61,667 nucleotides of DNA, from NCBI GenBank assembly GCA_045593325.1, contig JAZNWL010000046.1, positions 1 to 61,667 on the forward strand. Reading direction: 5' to 3'. Below are positions 1 to 9,186 of this stretch, piece after piece; within the stretch, counting starts at the first letter, position 1, and each line of letters opens with the position of its first letter. A model generated the notes under the pieces. That model did not search any database. It worked only from the letters and a program-made list of their open reading frames with translations, and was not told where the DNA came from. Made by a program: the position numbers and the translations under genes. The DNA comes from UMGS1484 sp045593325 (GTDB taxonomy: Bacteria; Bacillota; Clostridia; Oscillospirales; Acutalibacteraceae).

Positions 1-35
1 GAACTACTTCTTATTTCATTATTATTTTCTTTCAT
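1..35 (-). CDS. start of an unidentified gene, cut by the window edge
   Basis: Only the first eleven codons are inside the window (MKENNNEIRSS on the minus strand). The start is supported by a strong AGGAGG ribosome binding site about nine bases upstream and by a TATAAT-like -10 hexamer at 83-88. The family cannot be identified from so little sequence. Confidence 0.5.
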   Translation of the reverse strand, partial: MKENNNEIRSS

Positions 36-82
36 TTGAAAAACCTCCTGTATTTTAGTAATGCGGTCGCCAAACCACTACT

Positions 83-111
83 ATTATACACGAGGTTCTT
101 TCTTTTTGCGC
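83..111 (-). promoter_or_regulatory. putative promoter of the truncated gene at 1-35
   Basis: A perfect TATAAT -10 lies at 83-88 on the minus strand. The -35 position 17 bases upstream (106-111) is poor, so this rests on the -10 and on its placement ahead of a good ribosome binding site. Confidence 0.35.
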
Positions 112-156
112 TTGCTTTGAGCTCGCGCCTTTTATTTTAGCTTCGCACTTTTTCCT

Positions 157-182
157 CCCCCGGTAGAACCGGGGGTTTATTT
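157..182. terminator. GC-rich hairpin with T-rich tail on the plus strand
   Basis: CCCCCGGT and ACCGGGGG form an eight-pair stem with an AGA loop, followed by TTTATTT on the plus strand. No plus-strand gene precedes it, so it may be a leftover terminator. The rest of 36-208 holds nothing else I can support. Confidence 0.35.
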
Positions 183-208
183 CCACGCCTAAAGACGCCA
201 AAAAACAA

Positions 209-238
209 AAAGCTCTTCCCTTTTTCGGGAAGAGCTTT
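209..238 (-). terminator. rho-independent terminator of the pyrH-to-dockerin operon
   Basis: AAAGCTCTTCCC and its exact complement flank a six-base loop, followed on the minus strand by a TTGTTTTTT tail. It begins four bases after the dockerin gene stop codon and closes the long minus-strand operon. Confidence 0.8.
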
Positions 239-242
239 CATT

Positions 243-1982
243 TTATCCTTTATGAACAGCAAGACGTAAAACCTGTAACGCGTCGGAAGCATTGATTTGT
301 TTATCACCGTTGATGTCGGCAAGAAGTTTCGCCTCAGGGGTGAATTCTCTTTTCCCCACCGCATATTGCAGAATATGCAACGCGTCCAGAGCGTTGATGA
401 GAGAATCTCCGTTGACGTCCCCCAAAAGCCCGGCCTCGGTGACCTGTTGCAAATAGCCACCGCTACTCCAACCAAACAAAACCTTTCCGCCGGACCCGAC
501 GCCACTGCATAAGTACCAACCATTTTGCTTGGCCAAAACAGTTACCAGGGTGTTTTCGGGGAACAACCCCAAGGAAGCATAGTCGGAAGCAGGACCCGTA
601 CGGCAATGAAGGGCATCCGCCGAAACCTTGTAAGTATTAAAGCCAGAGGAAGGGGCAACAGCAGAAATTTCATCCAACAAAAACCGTTCTCCCACCACAC
701 TTTCAGGACATCCCGAAAAGGTGAACGCCAAAGAGTCGATGGTTGTGGTTGAAGGGATTTCGATTTTCACGGTTTGCCAACCACTTGACAATGTGGAGAG
801 GGGCTTTTTTGCCAAAACCGTGGTTTTTTCTTGGGTTGTTCCGCTGACGGTCAACAGCGCAGCTTCATCCCATACAATTTCAGGAAGATATAGATAAAAC
901 TGCAAATGGGAAAAACTGCTGAAATTCACCTGGGCCTTACATTTTAAAATCAATGAAATATCGGTAGTCGAGGATAGAGGAAGAAAATTCAAAGCCCCTT
1001 TTCCCTCTTTTTTATTGATATCGGAAACCGACAATGCCAGGTTTGCCGAACCGTAAAACCCTGTTAAGGTGTCACACTCAGTAAAAATCAACTGATTCTC
1101 TTTCAGGTAGGGGGTGCGTTTTCCATTTTCCTCCCCACTGTATCCGCCATAGGTTGCCAGCATATCCAACAATTTTTGAATTTCTTTCACCCGTAATCGA
1201 AGGTAGACCCCCGCCTGAACCGCGGCAGAGTTTCCGCTGAAATACTTCATGTATTTCCCTTCCAAGTTATAGGAACGGACAATCCAGGCGTTACCCCCGG
1301 CATTGGCGGTGAGCATAGGATTGGTGCCACTGTCTGACAGGCCACCACTTTCTTCATAAATGGCGGTAATCAGGCTTTCTTCCGAAAGAGAGGCAAGCCC
1401 CCCTGCTGTGGCTTTAGCAACCTGTTTCAAAATTCCCAAAAAGCCGTTTTCGTTATCATAGGAACCCAAACCATGTTGCAAGGTTCTTGACCAAACGGCA
1501 TTTTTAAAGGCAATGCCATAGGAAGAAACGTCCAGATTAAAATGTTGTTTCAGGGCTGTTACCGCCGGATCATAATATTTGGCTTTCACATACAACCGCT
1601 GGGTTTTCAAAAAAACGGTGGCATCCTTATCAGCGATTTGTTCCCAGGCGATATTAAAGTTTTCACCCAATTTGTTCCCGTCTTTTTCATAGGCGGCAAG
1701 CAAGGTGTTCCCAATGGTTTTGTCGGTTCCCGAAGAAACACACCATTTGGCAAAGGTATAGGGAATGTTATAGGCAGAAGCAAATTGGTAGGCACCGTAA
1801 GAAGCGCCACCCAAATCCCCATCTCCTCCGGAAATCAATCCGGGATCACCGTTGGATTCGTATTGTGCTGAAACAGTACCCAGCAGTTCATCTTCCAATT
1901 CCTGTTGGGTTTGGGCAGATGCAGGCATCACGGACAACAGCATAGCAACGATACACAAAACCGTAAGAAACAACTGTTTCAT
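243..1982 (-). CDS. secreted lysozyme/chitosanase-like protein with SH3 and type I dockerin domains
   Basis: The 579-residue protein has a signal peptide (about 1-23, ending MPASA). Residues about 25-270 start with a Y-E-S-N-G-D-P-G / G-G-A-S-Y-G-A-Y-Q pattern that I recall from phage and type VI lysozyme- or chitosanase-like domains; this is a fold-level guess. A beta-rich, carbohydrate-binding-like stretch follows (about 285-440), then a bacterial SH3 domain (about 451-514) and a C-terminal type I dockerin (about 520-579) with two calcium loops, DVNGDSLINALD and DINGDKQINASD. Dockerins dock secreted enzymes onto cohesin scaffolds; no cohesin is in the window. The gene lies 25 bases after polC with its own AAGGAGG site and no terminator between, so it may be read as the last gene of the housekeeping operon. 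Confidence 0.8.
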   Translation of the reverse strand: MKQLFLTVLCIVAMLLSVMPASAQTQQELEDELLGTVSAQYESNGDPGLISGGDGDLGGASYGAYQFASAYNIPYTFAKWCVSSGTDKTIGNTLLAAYEKDGNKLGENFNIAWEQIADKDATVFLKTQRLYVKAKYYDPAVTALKQHFNLDVSSYGIAFKNAVWSRTLQHGLGSYDNENGFLGILKQVAKATAGGLASLSEESLITAIYEESGGLSDSGTNPMLTANAGGNAWIVRSYNLEGKYMKYFSGNSAAVQAGVYLRLRVKEIQKLLDMLATYGGYSGEENGKRTPYLKENQLIFTECDTLTGFYGSANLALSVSDINKKEGKGALNFLPLSSTTDISLILKCKAQVNFSSFSHLQFYLYLPEIVWDEAALLTVSGTTQEKTTVLAKKPLSTLSSGWQTVKIEIPSTTTIDSLAFTFSGCPESVVGERFLLDEISAVAPSSGFNTYKVSADALHCRTGPASDYASLGLFPENTLVTVLAKQNGWYLCSGVGSGGKVLFGWSSGGYLQQVTEAGLLGDVNGDSLINALDALHILQYAVGKREFTPEAKLLADINGDKQINASDALQVLRLAVHKG

Positions 1983-2007
1983 TTTACGAATCCTCCTTCT
2001 CTGAAAT

Positions 2008-5000
2008 TTAAAAGAAACTCATTTGCAAACTCTTGGGAATCCCTTCCAAAGCGCCCATGGACTCCAGAGATTCCATAACGGTTTTGGAAACCCCTGCACG
2101 GCTTTGGATATCATCCCAACACATAAAGTTGCCTTCCTTGGCGGCTTCTTCCATACCAACCGCCGCCGATTCCCCAACCCCTTGAATGGAGCTGAAAGGA
2201 AGCCGAACTTTCCCATCCTCCAGCACGTAGCGGGAAGCTTTGGATTTGTACAGATCCACCGGTAAGAATTCCACCCCGCGGGACATGGCTTCATTGATAA
2301 TTTGCAAGGTAACGTAGGTAGTTTTTTCCTTGGCGGAAATTATCTTGTTCCGTTCTTTTTGTTCCAGTTCCCGCATTTTGGCACGAACCCCGGGAAGCCC
2401 CTGGTTAATAATCACCGCATCGCAATCTTCACCCCGAACGGTGAAATAGGCGGCATAAAACTCGGTAGGTTTGTGCACCTTATACCACCCTAACCGCAAA
2501 GCCGCAATCATGTAAGCGGCGGCGTGGGCTTTGGGGAACATATACTTAATTTTGAAACAGGAATCAATGTACCAATCGGGTACGCCATGTTCCTTCATGG
2601 CATTGATATGTTCTTCGGTGAGCAACTTGGTTGCCTTCCCCTTACGAACAATTTCCATGATTTTAAATGCCATTTGCGGGTCTAACCCTTTATGGATCAG
2701 GTATACCATGATACTGTCACGGGTACCGATTACTTCGGAAATGGTACAAATGTTATTGGCAATCAGATCCTGGGCGTTACCAAGCCAAACGTCGGTACCG
2801 TGGGAAAGCCCTGAAATCTGCAACAAGTCGGTGAAGTTTTTGGGTTTGGAGTCCACAATCATCTGCACAACAAAACTTGTCCCCAATTCAGGCAAAGAAA
2901 GTGTCCCCACGGGACAACCGATGTCCTGTTCACTGACCCCTAATGCCGCAGGAGATTCAAACAAACTCATGACGTCAGGGTCACTCATAGGCACGGTGGA
3001 TACGGGAATCCCCGTATAATCTTCCAGATATTTATAAATGGTGGGAACGTCATGCCCCAGTTCGTCCAACTTCAGCAACAAATCGTGCATGGAACGGAAG
3101 TCGAAGTGGGTAGTTTTGGTATCGCTTTTCACATCGTTGGCAGGGCGTTGAATGGGACAGAAATCGTAAATTTCATGGGTTGCAGGAACAACCACCATCC
3201 CCCCGGGGTGCTGACCCGTGGTACGTTTTACCCCTTCACAGCCTGCTGCCAGACGGGCAACCTCGGCTTTGGTGAACATAAGTCCCCGTTCTTCTTCGTA
3301 TTTTTTCACGTAACCGAAGGCGGTTTTTTCGGCAACACCCGAAATGGTTCCTGCTTTAAACACGTTTTCGCTACCAAACAGGGTTTCGGTATACTTATGC
3401 ACTTTGGACTGCACTTCCCCTGCGAAGTTCAGGTCGATATCAGGCACCTTGTCCCCTTTAAATCCAAGGAAGGTTTCAAAGGGAATATCATGGCCATCCC
3501 GATTCATGAACTCACCGCAACGGGGGCAATCCTTGGGAGGCAGGTCAAACCCGGAACCGATACTACCGTCTTCAATAAATTCACTATGTTTACATTTGGG
3601 GCAAACATAATGGGGGGGCAAGGGGTTTACCTCGGAAATTCCTGCCATAATGGCGGCAAAAGAGGAGCCAACCGAACCACGGGAACCAACCAGATAGCCG
3701 TTATCGTTGGAATACTTTACCAATTTCTGGGCGGAAATATACATAACCGAGAAGCCGTTACCAATAATAGAGTCCAGTTCCCGTTGCAGTCGGTTTTGCA
3801 CCAATTCCGGCAAGGGGTCTCCGTAAATTTCCTTGGCACGTTTCCAGGTAATCTCCCGAAGCAAATCTTCCGAGCCTTCAATGGAAGGGGGGAAACTCTT
3901 GTCAATGGGGAAAGGTTCTACCGTTTCGTCCACCATATCGGCAATGAGATTGGGGTTGGTAATAACCACTTCTTTTGCCCGTTCTTCCCCCAAATACTGA
4001 AATTCTTCCAGCATTTCTTCGGTGGTACGGTAATACAAGGGGGCTTGTTGGTCGGCATCGGAGAACTTCTGAGCCGCCATAATAATGGCACGGTAAACCG
4101 CATCTTCTTTATTCAAAAAGTGCACGTCTCCTGTGGCACAAACAGGCTTGCCCAAGGCATCGGCAATTTCAATGACCTTTCGATTCAAATCTTCCAGGTC
4201 CTTATCGGTTTGTAAATGTTCAAACCGCCGCAAGGTTGCCTCAGCTTTATCCCGAGCCGCTTGCTTTTTGGCTTCTTCAATGCGCTTGAGATAGTTTTCT
4301 TTTCTCAGCATAAAGGCATTATTCTGAATAGGCTGAATTTCCAGGTAATCGTAAAAGGATGCAATTTCTTTTAATTCTTCGTCGCTTTTACGGTCAATAA
4401 TGGCTTGTAACAATTCCCCTTGTTCACAGGCGCTACCGAAAATCAAACCTTCCCGATGGGCGATCAAATCGCTTTTGGTCAGTAAGGGACGCACGTGAAA
4501 CTGTTCCACGTGAGATTTGGAAATGAGTTTATACAAATTCTTTAAACCCACCGCATTTTTTACCAGAATAATAAAATGGTAACGGTGTATCTTTTTACGG
4601 TCGGCAATCACGTCAGGATGTTCATCATCCTGAATCATGTAGGCTTCTACCCCGTAAATGATTTTAATGTTGCCCCCTTTTGCCAGAATATCCCGTCGGG
4701 TCTGGGCGGCTTCAGGGAAGGAGTGAATAACCCCGTGGTCGGTAATGGCAATGGCAGGATGTCCGCAAGCATACGCTTTCATCACCAAAGATTTGGCAGA
4801 AGACATACCGTCCATTTCCGACATATTGGTGTGAAGGTGCAATTCCACCCGCTTTTCAGGGGCATTATCAAAAATGGGAACTTTTTTCAAGGTGGCAATG
4901 CTGAAGGGATAAAACACATTATCCTTGGCATATTCGTCATAGTTGATTCTACCAAACATCATCACACAAGTTCCTTTGGACAGTTGTTCGGTAAACACTT

Positions 5001-5817
5001 TGTATTCACGACTGGTTTTTTCCGCCGAAACTTTAGCGGTGTACGAGCCGGTTTTATCGGTAAACATAAAGGTGAAACGGCAGGTTCGTCCGTCACGGGT
5101 ATCCCGCCCTTCCACACTGAAAATTTCACCCCAGACACAGGCAGTGCCGTCGTCGGGAGAAATATCCCGAATGGGAGTGGGATTTTTGGGCATGCGGTTG
5201 CCGAAAATGAGTTTTGCTGATTCGGGATAATAAGGAGACCCGTCGGACGAGGGTCCGGAAAAAGTGGGTTCGGCAGGTTTTTCTTCCTTTTCATTGGCGG
5301 CTTTACGAATCACTTCTTCCCGTTTTTGCAATTCTTGTTCCGACATTTCGGTTTCTCCCACAAAGGTTACCCCAATGGTATTGCCAAACCACATGGCACA
5401 GGCTTGTTGCAATTCCTGTTCAAACTGAACGGATTGCAGAATATCACAACCGCCATGGGCGAGATTGAAAATAACGTCGCGGTTTTCCAGAGAAATGGCA
5501 GCATCCTCCAACACCGAGTTCAATACGGGGTGTTTCACCTTTAATTCTTCCACCAGGTCTTTCACGGCATCCAGCGTAAATTCCGACAGAGGACAAGAAG
5601 AAACAAAGGCCATTTTCCGAAGAGAAAGGCCTTTCATCACCGATTCCTTTACTTCTTCCAAATGAGCAAAAGGAATATAGGATTGAGATTGTATGTAAAT
5701 ATTAAGAGTACGTTCTTCCAAAGAAAAATCCATTTTTTTCACCCAAACATCACCCAGACCGTGGGGCAATCCTTTGGGAAAAACCGTGGCAAGGCAAGAG
5801 CCTAACGTTGTTGTCAT
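2008..5817 (-). CDS. polC: DNA polymerase III alpha subunit PolC, without the exonuclease insert
   Basis: Replicative polymerase of the Gram-positive type. Order: N-terminal domain, OB domain (about 228-300), PHP domain from about 326 (VELHLHTN), Zn-binding cysteines CPKC and CPRC (about 740-765), the polymerase palm with DIPFETFLGFKGDKVPDIDL, and a C-terminal QMSFF clamp-binding tail. It is 1269 residues; Bacillus subtilis PolC is about 1437. The deficit maps to one place: after YGVEAYM (about 389) the chain rejoins the second PHP half at ILVKNAVGLKNL (about 419) with only some 25 residues, where typical PolC carries the DnaQ-like proofreading domain with its DxExT motif. No DExT-type motif is present. 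The reading frame is open throughout, so this is not a frameshift. It is last but one in the pyrH operon, 11 bases after ispG. Confidence 0.97.
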   Translation of the reverse strand: MTTTLGSCLATVFPKGLPHGLGDVWVKKMDFSLEERTLNIYIQSQSYIPFAHLEEVKESVMKGLSLRKMAFVSSCPLSEFTLDAVKDLVEELKVKHPVLNSVLEDAAISLENRDVIFNLAHGGCDILQSVQFEQELQQACAMWFGNTIGVTFVGETEMSEQELQKREEVIRKAANEKEEKPAEPTFSGPSSDGSPYYPESAKLIFGNRMPKNPTPIRDISPDDGTACVWGEIFSVEGRDTRDGRTCRFTFMFTDKTGSYTAKVSAEKTSREYKVFTEQLSKGTCVMMFGRINYDEYAKDNVFYPFSIATLKKVPIFDNAPEKRVELHLHTNMSEMDGMSSAKSLVMKAYACGHPAIAITDHGVIHSFPEAAQTRRDILAKGGNIKIIYGVEAYMIQDDEHPDVIADRKKIHRYHFIILVKNAVGLKNLYKLISKSHVEQFHVRPLLTKSDLIAHREGLIFGSACEQGELLQAIIDRKSDEELKEIASFYDYLEIQPIQNNAFMLRKENYLKRIEEAKKQAARDKAEATLRRFEHLQTDKDLEDLNRKVIEIADALGKPVCATGDVHFLNKEDAVYRAIIMAAQKFSDADQQAPLYYRTTEEMLEEFQYLGEERAKEVVITNPNLIADMVDETVEPFPIDKSFPPSIEGSEDLLREITWKRAKEIYGDPLPELVQNRLQRELDSIIGNGFSVMYISAQKLVKYSNDNGYLVGSRGSVGSSFAAIMAGISEVNPLPPHYVCPKCKHSEFIEDGSIGSGFDLPPKDCPRCGEFMNRDGHDIPFETFLGFKGDKVPDIDLNFAGEVQSKVHKYTETLFGSENVFKAGTISGVAEKTAFGYVKKYEEERGLMFTKAEVARLAAGCEGVKRTTGQHPGGMVVVPATHEIYDFCPIQRPANDVKSDTKTTHFDFRSMHDLLLKLDELGHDVPTIYKYLEDYTGIPVSTVPMSDPDVMSLFESPAALGVSEQDIGCPVGTLSLPELGTSFVVQMIVDSKPKNFTDLLQISGLSHGTDVWLGNAQDLIANNICTISEVIGTRDSIMVYLIHKGLDPQMAFKIMEIVRKGKATKLLTEEHINAMKEHGVPDWYIDSCFKIKYMFPKAHAAAYMIAALRLGWYKVHKPTEFYAAYFTVRGEDCDAVIINQGLPGVRAKMRELEQKERNKIISAKEKTTYVTLQIINEAMSRGVEFLPVDLYKSKASRYVLEDGKVRLPFSSIQGVGESAAVGMEEAAKEGNFMCWDDIQSRAGVSKTVMESLESMGALEGIPKSLQMSFF

Positions 5818-5828
5818 TCTATTTCATC

Positions 5829-6887
5829 CTAACTGTTTTTCATCAATTCAATTTCTTCTTTTAATGCTTCAAATAAATCTTCTTCCGCCACTTTGCGAAT
5901 AATTTCACCTTTTTTAAAGAGAACCCCGCAACCGTCACCCCCGGCAATGCCGATATCGGCTTCCTTGGCTTCCCCGGGGCCGTTGACCACGCACCCCATG
6001 ACCGCAACACGGATAGGCAAGGTACAGATGGCAAGATATTCTTCCACCCGATTGGCAAGTCCAATCAAATCAATTTTGGTTCGTCCGCAAGTGGGACAGG
6101 CAACCAAGGTTGCGCCTTCTTTCCGCAGACCAACGCTTTGCAATAACGTACGGGCGGCGGCAACCTCTTCCAAGGGATCATCGGTTAAGGATATACGAAC
6201 CGTATCCCCAATACCGCAAAGCAACAGCCCCCCTACCCCGGCGGCAGATTTAATCAAACCGCTACGCAGGGTGCCTGCTTCGGTCACTCCCAAATGCAAG
6301 GGATAGTCGCAGGATTCTGCCAGGATACAGTTGGCTTGGTAAGTATCTTCCACACGGGACGATTTGGCAGAAATGATGATATCGGTAAAATCGTACCGTT
6401 CCAGCAGAGAGGCATGGTACAGCCCACTTTCTGCCAGGGCACCGGGGGTGGGGCCCGAGTGTTTTGCAAGAATTTCCTTTTCCACCGAACCGGAATTAAC
6501 GCCGATCCGAATGGGAATCTTGGCACCACGGCAGGCATCTGCTACCGCTTTTACCTTATCATCTGCCCCGATATTCCCGGGATTGATACGGATTTTATCT
6601 ACCCCTGCCGAAACACAGGCAAGGGCAATTCGGTAATCAAAATGAATATCTGCCACAATAGGGCAAGTAACCGCCTTTTTCAAGGCTTCTATTAACGGAA
6701 CGTCTTCCAAGGTGGGCACTGCCGCACGAATGATTTCACAACCCGCTTGTTCCAGCGCCACAGCCTGGGCAACACTGCCCCGGATATCCGATGCCGGGCG
6801 ATTTAACATGGACTGAATGGTAACAGGGGCATTGCTGCCAATTTGCACATTGCCAACTGTTACCTGACGGGTGTTTCTTCGTTCCAT
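5829..6887 (-). CDS. ispG: 4-hydroxy-3-methylbut-2-enyl diphosphate synthase
   Basis: IspG (GcpE) reductively converts 2-C-methyl-erythritol 2,4-cyclodiphosphate to HMBPP in the MEP isoprenoid pathway, using a [4Fe-4S] cluster. The 352-residue protein has the usual bacterial length and starts with R-Q-V-x-V-G-N-V. The cluster cysteines are in CPTCGRTKIDL and GCVVNGPGEA near the C terminus. It sits 5 bases after rseP and 11 bases before polC. The companion MEP gene dxr is in the same operon, as are the later isoprenoid enzyme uppS and the lipid gene cdsA. Confidence 0.97.
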   Translation of the reverse strand: MERRNTRQVTVGNVQIGSNAPVTIQSMLNRPASDIRGSVAQAVALEQAGCEIIRAAVPTLEDVPLIEALKKAVTCPIVADIHFDYRIALACVSAGVDKIRINPGNIGADDKVKAVADACRGAKIPIRIGVNSGSVEKEILAKHSGPTPGALAESGLYHASLLERYDFTDIIISAKSSRVEDTYQANCILAESCDYPLHLGVTEAGTLRSGLIKSAAGVGGLLLCGIGDTVRISLTDDPLEEVAAARTLLQSVGLRKEGATLVACPTCGRTKIDLIGLANRVEEYLAICTLPIRVAVMGCVVNGPGEAKEADIGIAGGDGCGVLFKKGEIIRKVAEEDLFEALKEEIELMKNS

Positions 6888-6892
6888 GGGGG

Positions 6893-7999
6893 TTAGCCTC
6901 CTCGTACCAATCGTAAAATATCGTTTCCGGTAATCACCAGAATTAAAATCATTAACAAGGCAAATCCAATGCCGTGAACCCAGCCTTCATATTTGGCGGG
7001 AACAGGCTTGCGGAAAATCGCTTCGTAAAACAGGAAGATCAAACGGCCGCCGTCCAGTGCAGGAAGAGGCAACAGGTTGACGATTCCCAAGTTAATGGTA
7101 ATCATAGCCATCATATAGAATAAATACCCTAGGTCAACACCGGGGGTTTCCCCGCTGACTGCCTGGCTGACGGTATCCCCCACGGTGGAAACCACCCCAA
7201 CGGGACCCATCATTTCATTCATACCAAAGCGTCCGCCGATGAGGTCTTTCAGGCTCATCCAAACCACACGACCCACCGAAACCGATTCTTTTACGGTGTT
7301 CTTAATAAATTTCAAAGGTGACCGCAAGGTCATTTCTTCAGGTACCACGGCAAAGTCTACCGCAATGTAGGTTTTACCGTCCATTTCCCGCGTAGCGAAA
7401 GTAACGTTGTTCAGGGTCATTTCTTCCTCCCCGCGTCGCACTTCCATATCCAAAGTATTGTCTTCACTGATCATCATCATGTAAGAAAGATCGGAAGAGC
7501 AATACACGTTTCTGCCATCCACCGACAAAATTTCATCTCCGGGCATTAACCCGCTTTGATAACTGGGGGCGTCTTTCACAAAACCGTAAACCTGGGTGGT
7601 GTAAAACTGCCCGTTCAAAGACAGCATGATCCCCACCAGAATCAACCCCAGAATCAAGTTATTCACTGCACCGGCGGCAACAATAACGATTCGTTTCCAA
7701 ACCTTTTTGGATTGAAAGGAACGAGGGTCGTCGCTTTGTTCATCCTCCCCTTCCATAGAGCAAAAACCGCCAAAGGGAATCAACCGCAAGGCGTACAGGG
7801 TTTCCCCTTTTTGCTTTTTCAAAATGGCAGGGCCGAAGCCAACAGCAAATTCATTGACCTTTACTTTAAACAGTTTGGCAAAAAAGAAATGACCAAACTC
7901 GTGAATGATTACAATGATACCAAAAATGAGAATTGCCACCAAAATGGGCCAAACGGAACTCCAGATGCTGCCCAAAGTGGACCATACAGATGCTGTCAT
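6893..7999 (-). CDS. rseP: site-2 intramembrane metalloprotease RseP (RasP)
   Basis: Membrane zinc protease that cleaves anti-sigma factors and remnant signal peptides within the bilayer. The first membrane segment carries the zinc motif HEFGH. A PDZ domain lies in the middle (around PSYQSGLMPGDEILSVDG), and the last membrane helices carry NLLPLPALDGGRL, the second family signature. I chose the ATG at 7999 because GGAGA lies about nine bases upstream; a TTG two codons earlier at 8005 is too close to that site. The resulting 368 residues fit the family. The gene is between dxr and ispG, the usual Firmicute order. Confidence 0.95.
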   Translation of the reverse strand: MTASVWSTLGSIWSSVWPILVAILIFGIIVIIHEFGHFFFAKLFKVKVNEFAVGFGPAILKKQKGETLYALRLIPFGGFCSMEGEDEQSDDPRSFQSKKVWKRIVIVAAGAVNNLILGLILVGIMLSLNGQFYTTQVYGFVKDAPSYQSGLMPGDEILSVDGRNVYCSSDLSYMMMISEDNTLDMEVRRGEEEMTLNNVTFATREMDGKTYIAVDFAVVPEEMTLRSPLKFIKNTVKESVSVGRVVWMSLKDLIGGRFGMNEMMGPVGVVSTVGDTVSQAVSGETPGVDLGYLFYMMAMITINLGIVNLLPLPALDGGRLIFLFYEAIFRKPVPAKYEGWVHGIGFALLMILILVITGNDILRLVRGG

Positions 8000-8011
8000 T
8001 TTCAATCTCTC

Positions 8012-9160
8012 CTATCCTTTAAATCGTTCCAGAACCAAGGAACGAGCAAAACGGTCTGCCTCCAGAACTTCTTCCACTGAAGAATAAGTTTTCGGGAACT
8101 GCTGAGAAAGCATGGAGGAAACCAGTTCTTCAATTTCCAAAAACTTGATTTTTTCCTGCAAGAACAAGGCAACTGCCTGCTCATTGGCACCATTGACCGC
8201 CGCAGGGTACACCCCCCCCAAGTCAATGGCTTTTTCAGCCACTGCCAAACACCCAAAAGTTTCACGGTCGGGCTTCTGGAAGGTTAAGGAACCGAAATCC
8301 CCCAAATCCAACAGCCGCACGGGGCTTTCCACACGGGCGGGGTAAGTCAGGGCGTATTGAATGGGAATGCGCATATCCGGATGAGAGAGTTGAGCAAGAA
8401 GCGCACCATCCTGATATTCCACCAAAGAATGAATAATACTTTGAGGATGAATCACAACTTGAATTTGACTGGGGGTCACCCCGAACAAATGGCAGGCTTC
8501 TATGACTTCTAACCCTTTATTCATCATGGTAGCAGAGTCAATGGTTATTTTTTGTCCCATAGACCAGTTAGGGTGAGCCAAAGCCTGGACTTTGGTAACG
8601 GTTTTTAAGTCCTCACGGGTTTTTCCCAGGAAAGGACCGCCCGAAGCGGTGAGCACAATAGAACGAACGTCCTGTGAGCGGGAGCCTTGCAAACATTGGA
8701 ATACTGCCGAATGTTCACTATCCACCGGAATAAAACGACAACCGACGCTGGTGGCTTTTTTCATCACCAAATCCCCGCCGGTTACCAAGGTTTCTTTATT
8801 GGCAAGAGCAATATCCGAACCCGCCTCAATGGCTGTTAAGGTGGGAAGAAGCCCCGCGATGCCCACAATGGCATTAAGCACCATATCACACCCTGCTCCC
8901 GCCAAAGCCAGAACCCCTTCTTCCCCGCCGTACACTTTGGTAGAAGTGTCAGCCACGCGAAGGGCTAAATCTTTGGCTTTCGCTTCATTGAGCATGGCAG
9001 CAACCGCAGGACAAAACTGTCGGATCTGTTGTTCCAATACGTCAATATTTTCAGAAGCCGCCAACCCGTATACCGAGTAGTCGGTTTGATTTACAATATC
9101 CAAACACTGGGTTCCTATGGAACCGGTGGAGCCTAAAATACAAAGGGTTTTCCCGGGCAC
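8012..9160 (-). CDS. dxr: 1-deoxy-D-xylulose 5-phosphate reductoisomerase
   Basis: First committed enzyme of the MEP pathway, NADPH-dependent. The N terminus carries the nucleotide-binding GSTGSIG motif and the middle carries the metal-binding region around PVDSEHSAVFQ. The longest open frame starts at 9235, but that overlaps the end of cdsA. A GTG at 9160 (V-P-G-K-T-L-C) has GGAAAGG at good spacing and gives 382 residues, the normal family length, so I use it. The gene lies between cdsA and rseP in the same operon. Confidence 0.93.
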   Translation of the reverse strand: MPGKTLCILGSTGSIGTQCLDIVNQTDYSVYGLAASENIDVLEQQIRQFCPAVAAMLNEAKAKDLALRVADTSTKVYGGEEGVLALAGAGCDMVLNAIVGIAGLLPTLTAIEAGSDIALANKETLVTGGDLVMKKATSVGCRFIPVDSEHSAVFQCLQGSRSQDVRSIVLTASGGPFLGKTREDLKTVTKVQALAHPNWSMGQKITIDSATMMNKGLEVIEACHLFGVTPSQIQVVIHPQSIIHSLVEYQDGALLAQLSHPDMRIPIQYALTYPARVESPVRLLDLGDFGSLTFQKPDRETFGCLAVAEKAIDLGGVYPAAVNGANEQAVALFLQEKIKFLEIEELVSSMLSQQFPKTYSSVEEVLEADRFARSLVLERFKG

Positions 9161-9186
9161 AGTACCATTCCTTTCCCTGTAAGAAA

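Noticed and set aside
3052..4215. A 387-codon plus-strand open frame
   Set aside because: It lies wholly opposite polC, has no ribosome binding site, and shows no family pattern; a shadow of a GC-biased gene.
2010..5815. Frameshift or in-frame loss by misassembly as the reason for the short PolC
   Set aside because: The frame is continuous and the join falls exactly between the two PHP halves; misassembly cannot be excluded without reads but nothing in the sequence suggests it.
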